From G039029935 sp039029935 (GTDB taxonomy: Bacteria; Chloroflexota; Anaerolineae; Caldilineales; Caldilineaceae): a stretch of DNA of 10,861 bases. A program made the translations under genes and the position numbers. The notes under the pieces are model-generated. The model was given only the letters and a program-made list of their open reading frames with translations. It did no database searches and was not told the origin of the DNA. The stretch covers positions 1 to 10,861 of the forward strand of contig JBCCFC010000345.1 of NCBI GenBank assembly GCA_039029935.1. Direction: 5' to 3'. Positions 1 through 6,695 of this stretch are shown piece by piece (positions within the stretch are counted from its first letter, which is position 1; the number at the start of each line of letters is the position of its first letter).

Positions 1-14
1 AATTTTTTTTTAAA

Positions 15-29
15 AGCAACTCGGTTGCT
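15..29 (-). terminator. Possible small terminator hairpin
   Basis: AGCAAC (15-20) and GTTGCT (24-29) form a perfect 6-bp stem with a 3-nt loop. Read on the minus strand the stem is followed by TTTTA, which resembles a weak rho-independent terminator for whatever is transcribed leftward. The stem is short and the U-tract is interrupted, so this is tentative. Confidence 0.25.
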
Positions 30-243
30 AATGCCTCAGCCATCAGCCCTGGATTTTGGTCAAAAATTTTTGCTAACTTGTGAACTAAGTGTTACTTTCA
101 ACTTTTTATGAGATGAAAAGTTTCCTCTCCCCGTAATAAGCATTTTAAAGGCATCAAATTCAAAGGGGGTGTTTCATATTTTCTAAAATCTTCCTTCAAA
201 GCCTTAGCAACCTCAGCCCTAACCCGAAAAATCGAGTTGCTTA

Positions 244-272
244 TTAAAAAAATGTGTAGTCGAAGATACAAT
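244..272 (+). promoter_or_regulatory. Candidate promoter for the ROCO gene
   Basis: TTAAAA (244-249) and TACAAT (267-272) are separated by 17 bases, which fits a sigma-70-type promoter with one mismatch in the -10 and two in the -35. Transcription would begin near 279, giving a leader of about 47 bases before the start at 326. AT-rich sequence produces such matches by chance, so confidence is modest. Confidence 0.3.
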
Positions 273-325
273 GCACCGAAAAATTGTGATAGCTCGATTA
301 CTGCCAAATAGTCGATACATGATCG

Positions 326-2362
326 ATGAACAACCTTCGATCATCTTCGACAATTATCGACAAAAAATTGAAGTTCAATCAATTCAGCACTCTGCCTGAA
401 ACCATCGTCAACCTCCAGAATTTACAGTTCCTGAACCTGAGTCCCAATAAACTCAATACGCTGCCCAATGCTATTGTCAATCTCCAGATGCTAAAAAGAT
501 TGTGGGTTGACGATAATCAACTCACTCATCCACCACAGGAAATTGCACAGCAAGGCATAGATGCCATCCGTTATTATTTTGCTGAAGCACTGCAAAACAA
601 CCAAATCGATTATCTCTATGAACTCAAACTGCTCTTGGTTGGTGAAGGGCGTGTTGGTAAGACATCCCTTGCCAAGTCATTAACCAACCCAAACTATCAA
701 CTCGAATATGAGCAAAGCACAGAAGGTATCGACATCCATACATGGATTATCCCCAAAGAGGGATTTGGGGATAATCCAGAAATTACCAATGATGTCCGTC
801 TCAACATCTGGGATTTTGGTGGTCAGGAAATCTATCACGCCACGCACCAATTTTTTCTGACCAAACGCTCACTCTATGTACTTGTCACCGAGTCACGCAA
901 GGAGGATCGCCACGAGGATTTTTATTACTGGCTCAATATCATCCAATTGCTGGGCGACCGCAGCCCCGTCCTCATTGTCCTCAATAAATGTGACGAACCA
1001 ATCAAAGAGCTACCTATCAGCGAATACAAAGAACGTTTTGAAACTATTGTTCATCCTTACCCACAACGTATCAGTTGCCAACCCACTTTTCGCCACACGA
1101 TTGAGGAACTCAAAGCTGAGATTGGTCGCATTATCACCAATAAAGAACTGCTCCCTCATCTTGGGACACCTTTACCCAAAGTTTGGGTGGCGATCCGTGA
1201 AGTGTTGGAAAGCGTCCACTCAGAAGGAAAAGACTTTATCTCACGCCAAGAATACCTTGCGATCTGCGGGCATTATGGGATGAATGAAGAAAATGCTGAT
1301 TTTCTCAGTGACTATCTCCATGACATCGGTGTTATTATTTACTTCCGGCGAGCTCTTGACTTGCATGACTTAGTGGTTCTCAATCCTGAATGGATTACGG
1401 ATGGGGTCTATAAAGTGCTAGACAACGAACAGGTCAAAACGCAGAAAGGCGAATTCAATGACGATGATCTGATGCATATCTGGCGAGATAACAAATATCG
1501 TGAACGACGCCGTGAACTCCTAGCACTCATGCGAAATCGTAAGTTTGATCTCTGTTATGATTTACCCAATGGTGGCTATTTGGCACCACAGCTACTGCCT
1601 GTTGATAAAATCAATACCGACAAGTTTTGGCGAAATCATCAACAAAACCTACGATTTGAGTATCGTTACAAATTTATGCCCAAGGGGATGCTTACGCGCT
1701 TTATTGTCAAACGGCATTATGATATCTATCGTGATGACGATATACAGGTGCATTGGCGCTATGGTGTGCTATTGGACTATGAGGAAACCCATGCATTGGT
1801 GCAGGAGCAATATCTGGAGAACAAAATTACGATTGTCTTGGATGGCCCCAACCAGAAACGTTTTTTCGACATTATCCGCAAAACTATGCAAGAGATTCAT
1901 AACAGTTTTCACAATTTGGTCATCGACGAGATGATTCCCTGTAATTGTATTGAGTGTGTCAACAGCCAGAAACCTCATTTTTTCAAACATGAATTTTTGG
2001 AACATTGTCTGCGCCGCAATCGGCGCACATGGTCTTGTGAAAAGAGCCTGCAAGAAGTCAACCTTGCTGTGCTGCTTAATGATGCCGTATATAGCGGGCA
2101 GGGGAATGCGTTGCCCAACAATAGGAAGATACGCCACGTCCTCAGCCAATTGTATCCAGCGGAAAATGACATCCGCCGTGTTATGGCCGATGCTGGGTTG
2201 GACACGTCTCGCATCATATGGGGAGCCAGTGTTAGCAATCAATGGCAGGCAGCACTGACCGAGGCCGAACACAGTGGGCGGATGCAATCGTTGATGGATG
2301 TGGTGATGGCGGAATATGGAGATAACCCTGCACTCAAAGCAGCGTATGGTATAATGCATTGA
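326..2362 (+). CDS. ROCO-family GTPase (LRR-Roc-COR) with C-terminal EAD1 adaptor domain
   Basis: This 678-residue protein is a predicted Ras-of-complex (Roc) GTPase switch. Residues about 15-70 hold roughly two and a half leucine-rich repeats of 23 residues, followed by the linker usual before Roc. The Roc domain shows the P-loop GEGRVGKT (106-113), the G3 motif DFGGQE (163-168) and the G4 motif NKCD (220-223). The COR dimerisation region begins near residue 283. The C-terminal 79 residues (from about 600) match effector-associated domain 1: a YPxxxD-like first helix, an AGLD turn, a conserved W and a closing NPAL motif. In that family EADs are small adaptors thought to recruit effectors carrying a matching EAD in predicted conflict systems. 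An in-frame TGA at 320-322 rules out a longer N-terminus, and no Shine-Dalgarno precedes the ATG. The repeat array begins mid-repeat, so the 5' end may have been lost. No EAD-bearing effector lies in the window. Confidence 0.9.
   Translation: MNNLRSSSTIIDKKLKFNQFSTLPETIVNLQNLQFLNLSPNKLNTLPNAIVNLQMLKRLWVDDNQLTHPPQEIAQQGIDAIRYYFAEALQNNQIDYLYELKLLLVGEGRVGKTSLAKSLTNPNYQLEYEQSTEGIDIHTWIIPKEGFGDNPEITNDVRLNIWDFGGQEIYHATHQFFLTKRSLYVLVTESRKEDRHEDFYYWLNIIQLLGDRSPVLIVLNKCDEPIKELPISEYKERFETIVHPYPQRISCQPTFRHTIEELKAEIGRIITNKELLPHLGTPLPKVWVAIREVLESVHSEGKDFISRQEYLAICGHYGMNEENADFLSDYLHDIGVIIYFRRALDLHDLVVLNPEWITDGVYKVLDNEQVKTQKGEFNDDDLMHIWRDNKYRERRRELLALMRNRKFDLCYDLPNGGYLAPQLLPVDKINTDKFWRNHQQNLRFEYRYKFMPKGMLTRFIVKRHYDIYRDDDIQVHWRYGVLLDYEETHALVQEQYLENKITIVLDGPNQKRFFDIIRKTMQEIHNSFHNLVIDEMIPCNCIECVNSQKPHFFKHEFLEHCLRRNRRTWSCEKSLQEVNLAVLLNDAVYSGQGNALPNNRKIRHVLSQLYPAENDIRRVMADAGLDTSRIIWGASVSNQWQAALTEAEHSGRMQSLMDVVMAEYGDNPALKAAYGIMH
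2327..2355 (+). promoter_or_regulatory. Candidate extended -10 promoter for the oxidoreductase operon
   Basis: A perfect TATAAT (2350-2355) is preceded directly by TGG, giving an extended -10 element. The -35 hexamer 17 bases upstream is poor, as is common for extended -10 promoters. It sits inside the last codons of the ROCO gene, so the downstream oxidoreductase pair could be transcribed independently, starting near 2362. Confidence 0.45.
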
Positions 2363-2418
2363 GTCAGCCTTATTATTCTGTAGATTTTGATGAGTAAGAA
2401 AAAAAAGGAAAATCAAAC

Positions 2419-3522
2419 ATGCAAAAGGAAAAAACCATGAAAACTTGGAAAATCGCAGGCATTAACTTTGATCACATGCACATGGGTGACCTGCTGCGCC
2501 AGGTGTATGAACATCCCAACGCCGAAATTGTAGGCATTTGCCACACAGACACAGCGCGTATGGCAAGCACCATTGAGAATTTTGAGATTCCGCCAGCGCG
2601 GGTCTTTACCGACTATCAGCAGTGCATGGCACAGACACAGCCGGATATTGTTATCCTCTGCCCATCAACAGCAGGTCATGCCGAGTGGGTATTGAAGATC
2701 GCCCCCTACAATGTGCATATTCTGCTCGAAAAACCATTTGCGGCAACCTTGGCCGATGCGGACGCCATGATTGTAGCGACCAAAGACATGGGCAAGGACG
2801 CTGACAGGCAGCTTGCCATCAACTGGCCGCTGCGTTGGTATCCACCCCACGTCACCACCAAGCGGCTGATTGACGAAGGCATGATTGGCGATGTCATCGA
2901 AGTTCACTATTATGATGGCAATCGCGGACCACTCTTTCATGTGGCTGATAAAGAGGAGACAGATGAAGCGTATCGCGCCAGGAAAAACGAGAGCTGGTTC
3001 TATCAAAAGGACCAGGGCGGTGGCTCATTGCTCGACTATCTAGGATATGGGACGACGCTGGGCACATGGTTCTTGGATGGCCGTGCCCCGTTGGAGGTGA
3101 CAACGGTGACCGATGATCCGCTGGGCTTGGAAGTGGATGAACACAGCATCACCATCGCCAAGTATGAATTTGGGCTGTCCAAGTTTGAAACCCGCTGGGG
3201 GACCTTCACCGACCCTTGGACGCTGCAACCGCAACCCAAATGTGGCTTTGTGGTCAAAGGAACGCAGGGGACCATCAGCAGCTATGACTACGAAGAGACT
3301 GTCCGTGTCCAGACGCATGAGCATCCCGAAGGACAAGTGATTCCGGTTGATGTGTTGCAGCCACCCTATCAAGGTCCGGTACAGTACTTCATCCACTGCA
3401 TTGAGACGGGGACGCCAGTGAGCGGACCATTGTCACCAGCAATTTGTCGTATCGGGCAGCAGATTGTGGACTCGGCTGTGTTGAGTGCGCAAGAAAAACG
3501 TACAGTTGGCTTGGTGCAGTAA
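2419..3522 (+). CDS. Gfo/Idh/MocA-family oxidoreductase
   Basis: This is a predicted NAD(P)-dependent sugar or polyol dehydrogenase of the glucose-fructose oxidoreductase/inositol dehydrogenase/MocA family, cytosolic and of usual length (367 residues, or 361 from the second ATG). The N-terminal Rossmann fold opens with a beta strand and a turn (AGINFDHMH), a variant of the usual glycine-rich loop. The family's EKP motif, whose lysine contacts cofactor and substrate, is at residues 104-106. The C-terminal alpha/beta domain contains GGGSLLDYLGYG, where many relatives have DLGxH, so the usual histidine is replaced here. Two starts are possible. ATG 2419 has AAGGA about 9 bases upstream and ATG 2437 has AAGGA about 7 bases upstream; 2437 starts right at the first strand and may be the real one. 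It is followed after 40 bases by an aldo/keto reductase, suggesting a shared catabolic pathway. The substrate cannot be told from sequence. Confidence 0.92.
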   Translation: MQKEKTMKTWKIAGINFDHMHMGDLLRQVYEHPNAEIVGICHTDTARMASTIENFEIPPARVFTDYQQCMAQTQPDIVILCPSTAGHAEWVLKIAPYNVHILLEKPFAATLADADAMIVATKDMGKDADRQLAINWPLRWYPPHVTTKRLIDEGMIGDVIEVHYYDGNRGPLFHVADKEETDEAYRARKNESWFYQKDQGGGSLLDYLGYGTTLGTWFLDGRAPLEVTTVTDDPLGLEVDEHSITIAKYEFGLSKFETRWGTFTDPWTLQPQPKCGFVVKGTQGTISSYDYEETVRVQTHEHPEGQVIPVDVLQPPYQGPVQYFIHCIETGTPVSGPLSPAICRIGQQIVDSAVLSAQEKRTVGLVQ

Positions 3523-3523
3523 A

Positions 3524-3540
3524 ACAGATTGTCAATCTGT
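3524..3540 (+). other. Intercistronic hairpin
   Basis: ACAGATT (3524-3530) and AATCTGT (3534-3540) form a perfect 7-bp inverted repeat with a 3-base loop, starting two bases after the stop codon of the oxidoreductase. There is no U-tract, so it is unlikely to terminate transcription strongly. It could protect the upstream message from 3' decay or mark an RNA processing point between the two cistrons. Confidence 0.4.
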
Positions 3541-3562
3541 AGATTATTAATAAGGAAACCAA

Positions 3563-4543
3563 ATGAACTTTTCAGAAACACGTTATGACAACATCCAATA
3601 CCGCCGTTGCGGACGCAGCGGTCTATTACTGCCCGTCATCTCGCTGGGATGCTGGCAGAACTTTACCGATGTGGACACCACACGTAAGCTGCTCCGTCGT
3701 GCTTTTGACCTGGGCATCACGCACTTTGACCTTGCCAACAACTATGGCCCGCCACCAGGGATTGCCGAGGAAAACGTGGGTAAGGTCCTCAAGGAGGATT
3801 TTGCCAGCAACCGTGATGAGTTGATCATCTCGACCAAGGCGGGTTATGACATGTGGCCGGGACCCTATGGCAATTTTGGCTCGAAAAAATATCTGGTTGC
3901 GAGCTTGGACCAATCGCTCAAGCGGCTGCAACTAGAGTACGTAGACATCTTCTACCATCACCGTCCTGACCCAGACACACCATTAGAAGAGACGATGGGT
4001 GCGTTGGATTTGGTGACACGGCAGGGCAAGACGCTCTATGCAGGCGTGAGTAACTACGATCCGGCCATGACCTGTGAGGCATCGCGCATTATGGATGGGC
4101 TGGGAACACCGATTACGATTCACCAGCCACGTTATAATATGATGGACCGGACCCGTGTTGAGGGTGAGCTACTACGTCATGTGGAGCGGCTTGGTATTGG
4201 CATGATTGTGTTTAGCCCACTAAATCAGGGCATCCTCACCAATCGGTATCTCAAGAATGACGTGCCAGCAGAATCACGCGCAGGCAAGGGTATCAACAAC
4301 CTGCAAAATCGCATTACACCAGCAATGTTGGAGACCGTGCGTCAACTCAATCAGGTGGCCGAGGCGCGTGGACAGACATTGGCGCAGATGGCGTTGGCGT
4401 GGACATTGCGTGATGAGCGTATCACCAGTGTGGTGATTGGTGCGAGTCGCGAGCAACAGTTGGATGACAATGTGGCGGCGTTGGATGCACCAACATTATC
4501 AGCAGAAGAACTAGCAAGGATTGACATGATTTTAGCTGGGTAA
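3563..4543 (+). CDS. yghZ: Aldo/keto reductase, YghZ (L-glyceraldehyde 3-phosphate reductase) type
   Basis: This 326-residue cytosolic NADPH-dependent TIM-barrel reductase is close to E. coli YghZ (also called Gpr), which reduces L-glyceraldehyde 3-phosphate and also acts on methylglyoxal. Long stretches match that subgroup: FDLANNYGPPPG (55-66), LIISTKAGYDMWPGPYG (87-103) and the cofactor-binding VVIGAS near the C-terminus. The catalytic tetrad is D56, Y61, K92 and H133. The start has AAGGA about 8 bases upstream. It ends slightly earlier than the E. coli protein, lacking the short C-terminal tail. It is the second gene of an operon with the Gfo/Idh/MocA oxidoreductase, so its physiological role may be carbonyl detoxification or a step in sugar breakdown. 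It converges on the next gene with only 12 bases between the two stop codons. Confidence 0.92.
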   Translation: MNFSETRYDNIQYRRCGRSGLLLPVISLGCWQNFTDVDTTRKLLRRAFDLGITHFDLANNYGPPPGIAEENVGKVLKEDFASNRDELIISTKAGYDMWPGPYGNFGSKKYLVASLDQSLKRLQLEYVDIFYHHRPDPDTPLEETMGALDLVTRQGKTLYAGVSNYDPAMTCEASRIMDGLGTPITIHQPRYNMMDRTRVEGELLRHVERLGIGMIVFSPLNQGILTNRYLKNDVPAESRAGKGINNLQNRITPAMLETVRQLNQVAEARGQTLAQMALAWTLRDERITSVVIGASREQQLDDNVAALDAPTLSAEELARIDMILAG

Positions 4544-4555
4544 CAGAATCCCCAA

Positions 4556-4819
4556 CTATCGCCCTGCTCGATCAATCGCCAAGCGTAATCGCCGCTCCTC
4601 TGCCATTAGCTGTGCCAATTCTGCGCGCAATGACTGCACCTTGCCCGCATCGTGTCCGCTGCTTTCTGCTGTGGTGAGCTGCCGTTGAACGTGCCGGATT
4701 TGAGCGATGACTTCGCTTTTCTGTTCGATGAGCGTGGCTTTTGGGATAGATGCAACGGGTTGGGTGCTGAACCAGAGCTTGTTGAGGAATGCTTGGGTTT
4801 GTTTCCAAAACTTACTCAT
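4556..4819 (-). CDS. Small coiled-coil protein of unknown function
   Basis: This 87-residue protein is not recognised. The first 27 residues are aromatic and hydrophobic without forming a clear membrane segment. From about residue 28 to the end it is charged, heptad-like and rich in Glu, Gln, Arg and Leu, consistent with one helical hairpin or coiled coil (IEQKSEVIAQIRHVQRQL, then LRAELAQLMAEERRLRLAI). It reads toward the aldo/keto reductase and has no obvious Shine-Dalgarno. Other open frames overlap it in both directions, but this one has the most protein-like composition and a plain ATG start. It could be expressed alone, since 130 bases separate it from the toxin gene upstream. Confidence 0.55.
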   Translation of the reverse strand: MSKFWKQTQAFLNKLWFSTQPVASIPKATLIEQKSEVIAQIRHVQRQLTTAESSGHDAGKVQSLRAELAQLMAEERRLRLAIDRAGR

Positions 4820-4949
4820 AAAAATACAAAATACACTTTTCTTTTACTATATTAAACTGAAGGGGTTTCCAATCGTAGTTAGTTATTTCCTTATATACTT
4901 TATGATAAAAGGGATGATCTTGCTCTACATTGAAGTAAATACAGAATAT

Positions 4950-5207
4950 TTATCGCTCTAAAATTCGATCATATTGTCGATGGTGGCCGATCCAATACCA
5001 ATATACAGTATCGCCCTCTATCCAACCCAACGCTCGATAGGTCCGTCCGATTCGCACAGAAACAGAATTGTTGACACGTTTATACCGTAACCCTGGCAAA
5101 TTGGGATTTGCACGCCAGAGTTGATAGGCTTTTCTTGTTCGCTCCTGAACTTCTGTTGGAAGATTTCGATAGGCTTCACGAAAACTACGGGTTGTGCGTG
5201 ATTTCAT
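4950..5207 (-). CDS. RelE/ParE-superfamily type II toxin
   Basis: This small basic protein (85 residues from ATG 5207) has the RelE/ParE-fold pattern: an N-terminal helix pair (SFREAYRNLPTEVQERTRKAY), a central strand block (LRYKRVNNSVSVRIGRTYRALGWIEGDTVYWYWIGHHRQYDRIL) given here as separate overlapping motifs RYKRV, SVRIGRTYRAL and YWYWIGHHRQYD. Members are usually ribosome-dependent mRNA interferases or gyrase poisons; which applies here cannot be read off. A TTG two codons upstream (5213) could also serve as start, but ATG 5207 lies closer to the GGAG about 12 bases upstream and begins at the usual place. The gene overlaps the end of the antitoxin gene by 23 bases, which implies translational coupling. 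Identification rests on fold-level similarity and gene order. Confidence 0.8.
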   Translation of the reverse strand: MKSRTTRSFREAYRNLPTEVQERTRKAYQLWRANPNLPGLRYKRVNNSVSVRIGRTYRALGWIEGDTVYWYWIGHHRQYDRILER

Positions 5208-5574
5208 GGGCAATCAGTTCTCCACTTTCATCAAACATGGGCTGGGTCATGTCACCCATAATTTCCGCGTCAACAGCATTTTCTAGCTTGTTGAAATACA
5301 CTTGATTCTGAGCGAGAAAGGTATCCCATAATTCATCCTCCTCAGCCATCTCTTCTTCGCTGCTAAACAACCATGAATCGTCATCAGGGTCAATATCTTC
5401 TATCAAAGAAGCCTGTGATGCCAATTGTGGTGTTTTTTGTGGTTGCAGTTGCAGCGCATAATCATATACTTGGACAACCTGTTCAATGGGTAATGAACGA
5501 ATCAATTGGGTAATTGCTTTGATATAATCTATTGGGGGTGAACTTTCAACCATATTTTTTGTCATCACACTCAT
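5185..5574 (-). CDS. Antitoxin partner of the RelE/ParE-type toxin
   Basis: This acidic 129-residue protein lies immediately upstream of the toxin gene and overlaps it. Its N-terminal part (IKAITQLIRSLPIEQVVQVYDYALQL, residues about 19-44 and seen here as LPIEQVVQVYDYAL) resembles a family of antitoxins frequent in cyanobacteria and Chloroflexota. The C-terminal acidic part (DELWDTFLAQNQVYFNKL, then DAEIMGDMTQPMFDESGEL) is the likely toxin-wrapping segment. I see no helix-turn-helix or ribbon-helix-helix DNA-binding domain. Three ATGs lie within the first eight codons (5574, 5565, 5553); the first is chosen because AAGGG lies about 10 bases upstream. Such pairs normally autorepress their own promoter through the toxin-antitoxin complex, but no operator is clear. 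Confidence 0.75.
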   Translation of the reverse strand: MSVMTKNMVESSPPIDYIKAITQLIRSLPIEQVVQVYDYALQLQPQKTPQLASQASLIEDIDPDDDSWLFSSEEEMAEEDELWDTFLAQNQVYFNKLENAVDAEIMGDMTQPMFDESGELIAHEITHNP

Positions 5575-5648
5575 AAATTTTATACCCTTTTCATAAACAT
5601 CGGATTGATTGCCGAATATAGATTGAAAAACACAATAGAATTATAATC

Positions 5649-5678
5649 AAAAAACAAAAAACCTGCCATCTAGCAGGT
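5649..5678 (-). terminator. Rho-independent terminator after the propeller gene
   Basis: ACCTGC (5661-5666) and GCAGGT (5673-5678) form a perfect 6-bp GC-rich stem with a 6-base loop. On the minus strand the stem is followed by a T-rich run (5660 down to 5649, broken by one G). This is a classic intrinsic terminator about 47 bases beyond the stop codon of the propeller gene, and it separates that transcription unit from the toxin-antitoxin pair. Confidence 0.85.
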
Positions 5679-5718
5679 CTCTTGTAAAACAGTTGATTTA
5701 AGATTTGAGTATTGCTCT

Positions 5719-5734
5719 AGTCGTTTAAACGACT
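5719..5734. repeat. 16-bp perfect palindrome over a stop codon
   Basis: AGTCGTTTAAACGACT is identical to its own reverse complement and contains the stop codon (TAA on the minus strand, 5727-5725) of the propeller gene. As DNA it could be a dimeric protein site. As RNA it could only form a short hairpin with a tight loop. Similar GTCGTTTAAACGAC palindromes may be dispersed in the genome, which cannot be judged from this window. Confidence 0.6.
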
Positions 5735-6570
5735 GAAACTCCTTGCTCTCCACCTGCCAGAACACCATCCGCCGTTGGCACCAACGTCAGCGCAGGTTGA
5801 CTATCGGGCATGTGTTCCCACACCAAGCCATCCGCAGAACGCCACAGCCCCGTTTCATCACTGAGCATCCAGCCATCGGCAGTCGCCGCCAGTGCATCGA
5901 CGCGCTCAGGCGCACCATCAACATGGGTAAAAACGCGTCCCCCATCGGTTGATCGCCACAGTCCAGTCTCCTCTGCACCGACAAGCACTGTTCCACTGTT
6001 GGGACCCTGTGCATGAAACTCCGGTGCAACGGCCATTGCTTGATAGACACCATCAGGAATGTTACAGCGTTTCCAACCACGTCCAGCATTGGGTGAACGA
6101 TAAACCCCTTCCTCCGTGGTGGCGAAGACAACTTCCCAGCGTGGATAGACCTTTGTGTCCATCACGGGGGCCCAGGTCAACGATAAGATGGTGTAGTCTT
6201 GCAGGCCAAAATTACATGTCACCCAACTGTGGCCTCGGTCATGGGTACGCAGAATGCCCCCACCCGCACTACCTGCCAGCAACACACCCGATGATTCTAC
6301 TTGTGGATCGGGTGCAATACACAGCACGGTCGAATCGACACCATCCATCCATGACGCCTGCCAGTTAACCCCCTCATCAAGGCTAAAAGCGATACCATGA
6401 GGCAATCCACCCACCAAAATGCGATTGCCTTCAGTGCTACAACATGCTAATTCGCGCTGTGGTTGGGGGACTTGGGCGACATCTTCTGTGCCATTCTGGG
6501 CAAATAGACCCTCGGGTCCCGCCATCCACAGTTTGTCATTCATTGACGAAATTGATAATACAATAGGCAT
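5725..6570 (-). CDS. Cytosolic Asp-box beta-propeller (Ycf48/sortilin-like fold)
   Basis: This 281-residue protein is built of repeating blades, each carrying a variant of the Asp-box SxDxGxxW: SLDEGVNW (63-70), THDRGHSW (109-116), SPNAGRGW (159-166), STDGGRVF (207-214) and SADGLVW (245-251). The N-terminal LWMAGPEGLF and C-terminal GVLAGGEQGV segments look like the strands that close the ring, giving six or seven blades. There is no signal peptide and no membrane segment, unlike most extracellular Asp-box proteins, so it probably acts in the cytosol as a binding scaffold. No hydrolase catalytic residues are evident. It is the last gene of the unit containing the GroEL-like gene, 124 bases downstream of it across an octamer-repeat array, and is followed by a terminator. 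A role with the chaperonin-like protein is inferred from context only. Confidence 0.8.
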   Translation of the reverse strand: MPIVLSISSMNDKLWMAGPEGLFAQNGTEDVAQVPQPQRELACCSTEGNRILVGGLPHGIAFSLDEGVNWQASWMDGVDSTVLCIAPDPQVESSGVLLAGSAGGGILRTHDRGHSWVTCNFGLQDYTILSLTWAPVMDTKVYPRWEVVFATTEEGVYRSPNAGRGWKRCNIPDGVYQAMAVAPEFHAQGPNSGTVLVGAEETGLWRSTDGGRVFTHVDGAPERVDALAATADGWMLSDETGLWRSADGLVWEHMPDSQPALTLVPTADGVLAGGEQGVSVV

Positions 6571-6592
6571 TTTTGTGTTTCCGTTTCTTCCT

Positions 6593-6695
6593 CGTTTAGC
6601 TAGTCAGCAGGTTAGCATTTCAGCATTTCAGCATTTCAGCACCTCAGGCTGACTAGCTGACTAGCTGATTAGCTGACCTGCTGACTAAGCTGGCC
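6593..6695. repeat. Octamer repeat array with inverted halves
   Basis: From 6601 the sequence reads in 8-base steps: TAGTCAGC, AGGTTAGC, ATTTCAGC three times, ACCTCAG (7 bases). From 6648 the complementary unit follows: GCTGACTA twice, GCTGATTA, GCTGACCT, GCTGACTA. The same octamer is thus repeated in one orientation and then in the other about a centre near 6647/6648. The outer arms, 6601-6616 and 6672-6687, pair at 15 of 16 positions and would form a long hairpin in RNA or a cruciform in DNA. The array fills the space between the chaperonin-like gene, whose stop is 6697-6695, and the propeller gene. Confidence 0.9.

Larger units (their letters stand above)
1..325. other. AT-rich gene-poor leader region
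   Basis: I see no gene I can support here. A minus-strand open frame (307 to 98) starts from TTG, has no recognisable domain and no clear ribosome binding site. A second short minus frame with a similar AEALATE-like stretch runs off the left edge. Together they could be the decayed remains of one gene, but that is a guess. The stretch also holds a small hairpin (15-29), a candidate promoter (244-272) and an unusual density of TCGA tetramers (232-360). Confidence 0.5.

Noticed and set aside
98..307. Minus-strand 69-codon open frame
   Set aside because: It starts from TTG without a ribosome site, shows no domain, and overlaps the candidate promoter of the ROCO gene. It is kept only as a possible remnant in the region note.
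1769..2416. Minus-strand open frame of 215 codons opposite the ROCO gene
   Set aside because: It lies antisense to the well-supported COR and EAD1 coding sequence, has no recognisable motif, and its composition is what the complement of the real gene would give.
6601..6687. CRISPR-like array
   Set aside because: The repeats are 8 bases with no unique spacers and reverse orientation at the centre, unlike a CRISPR array. No cas genes are nearby.
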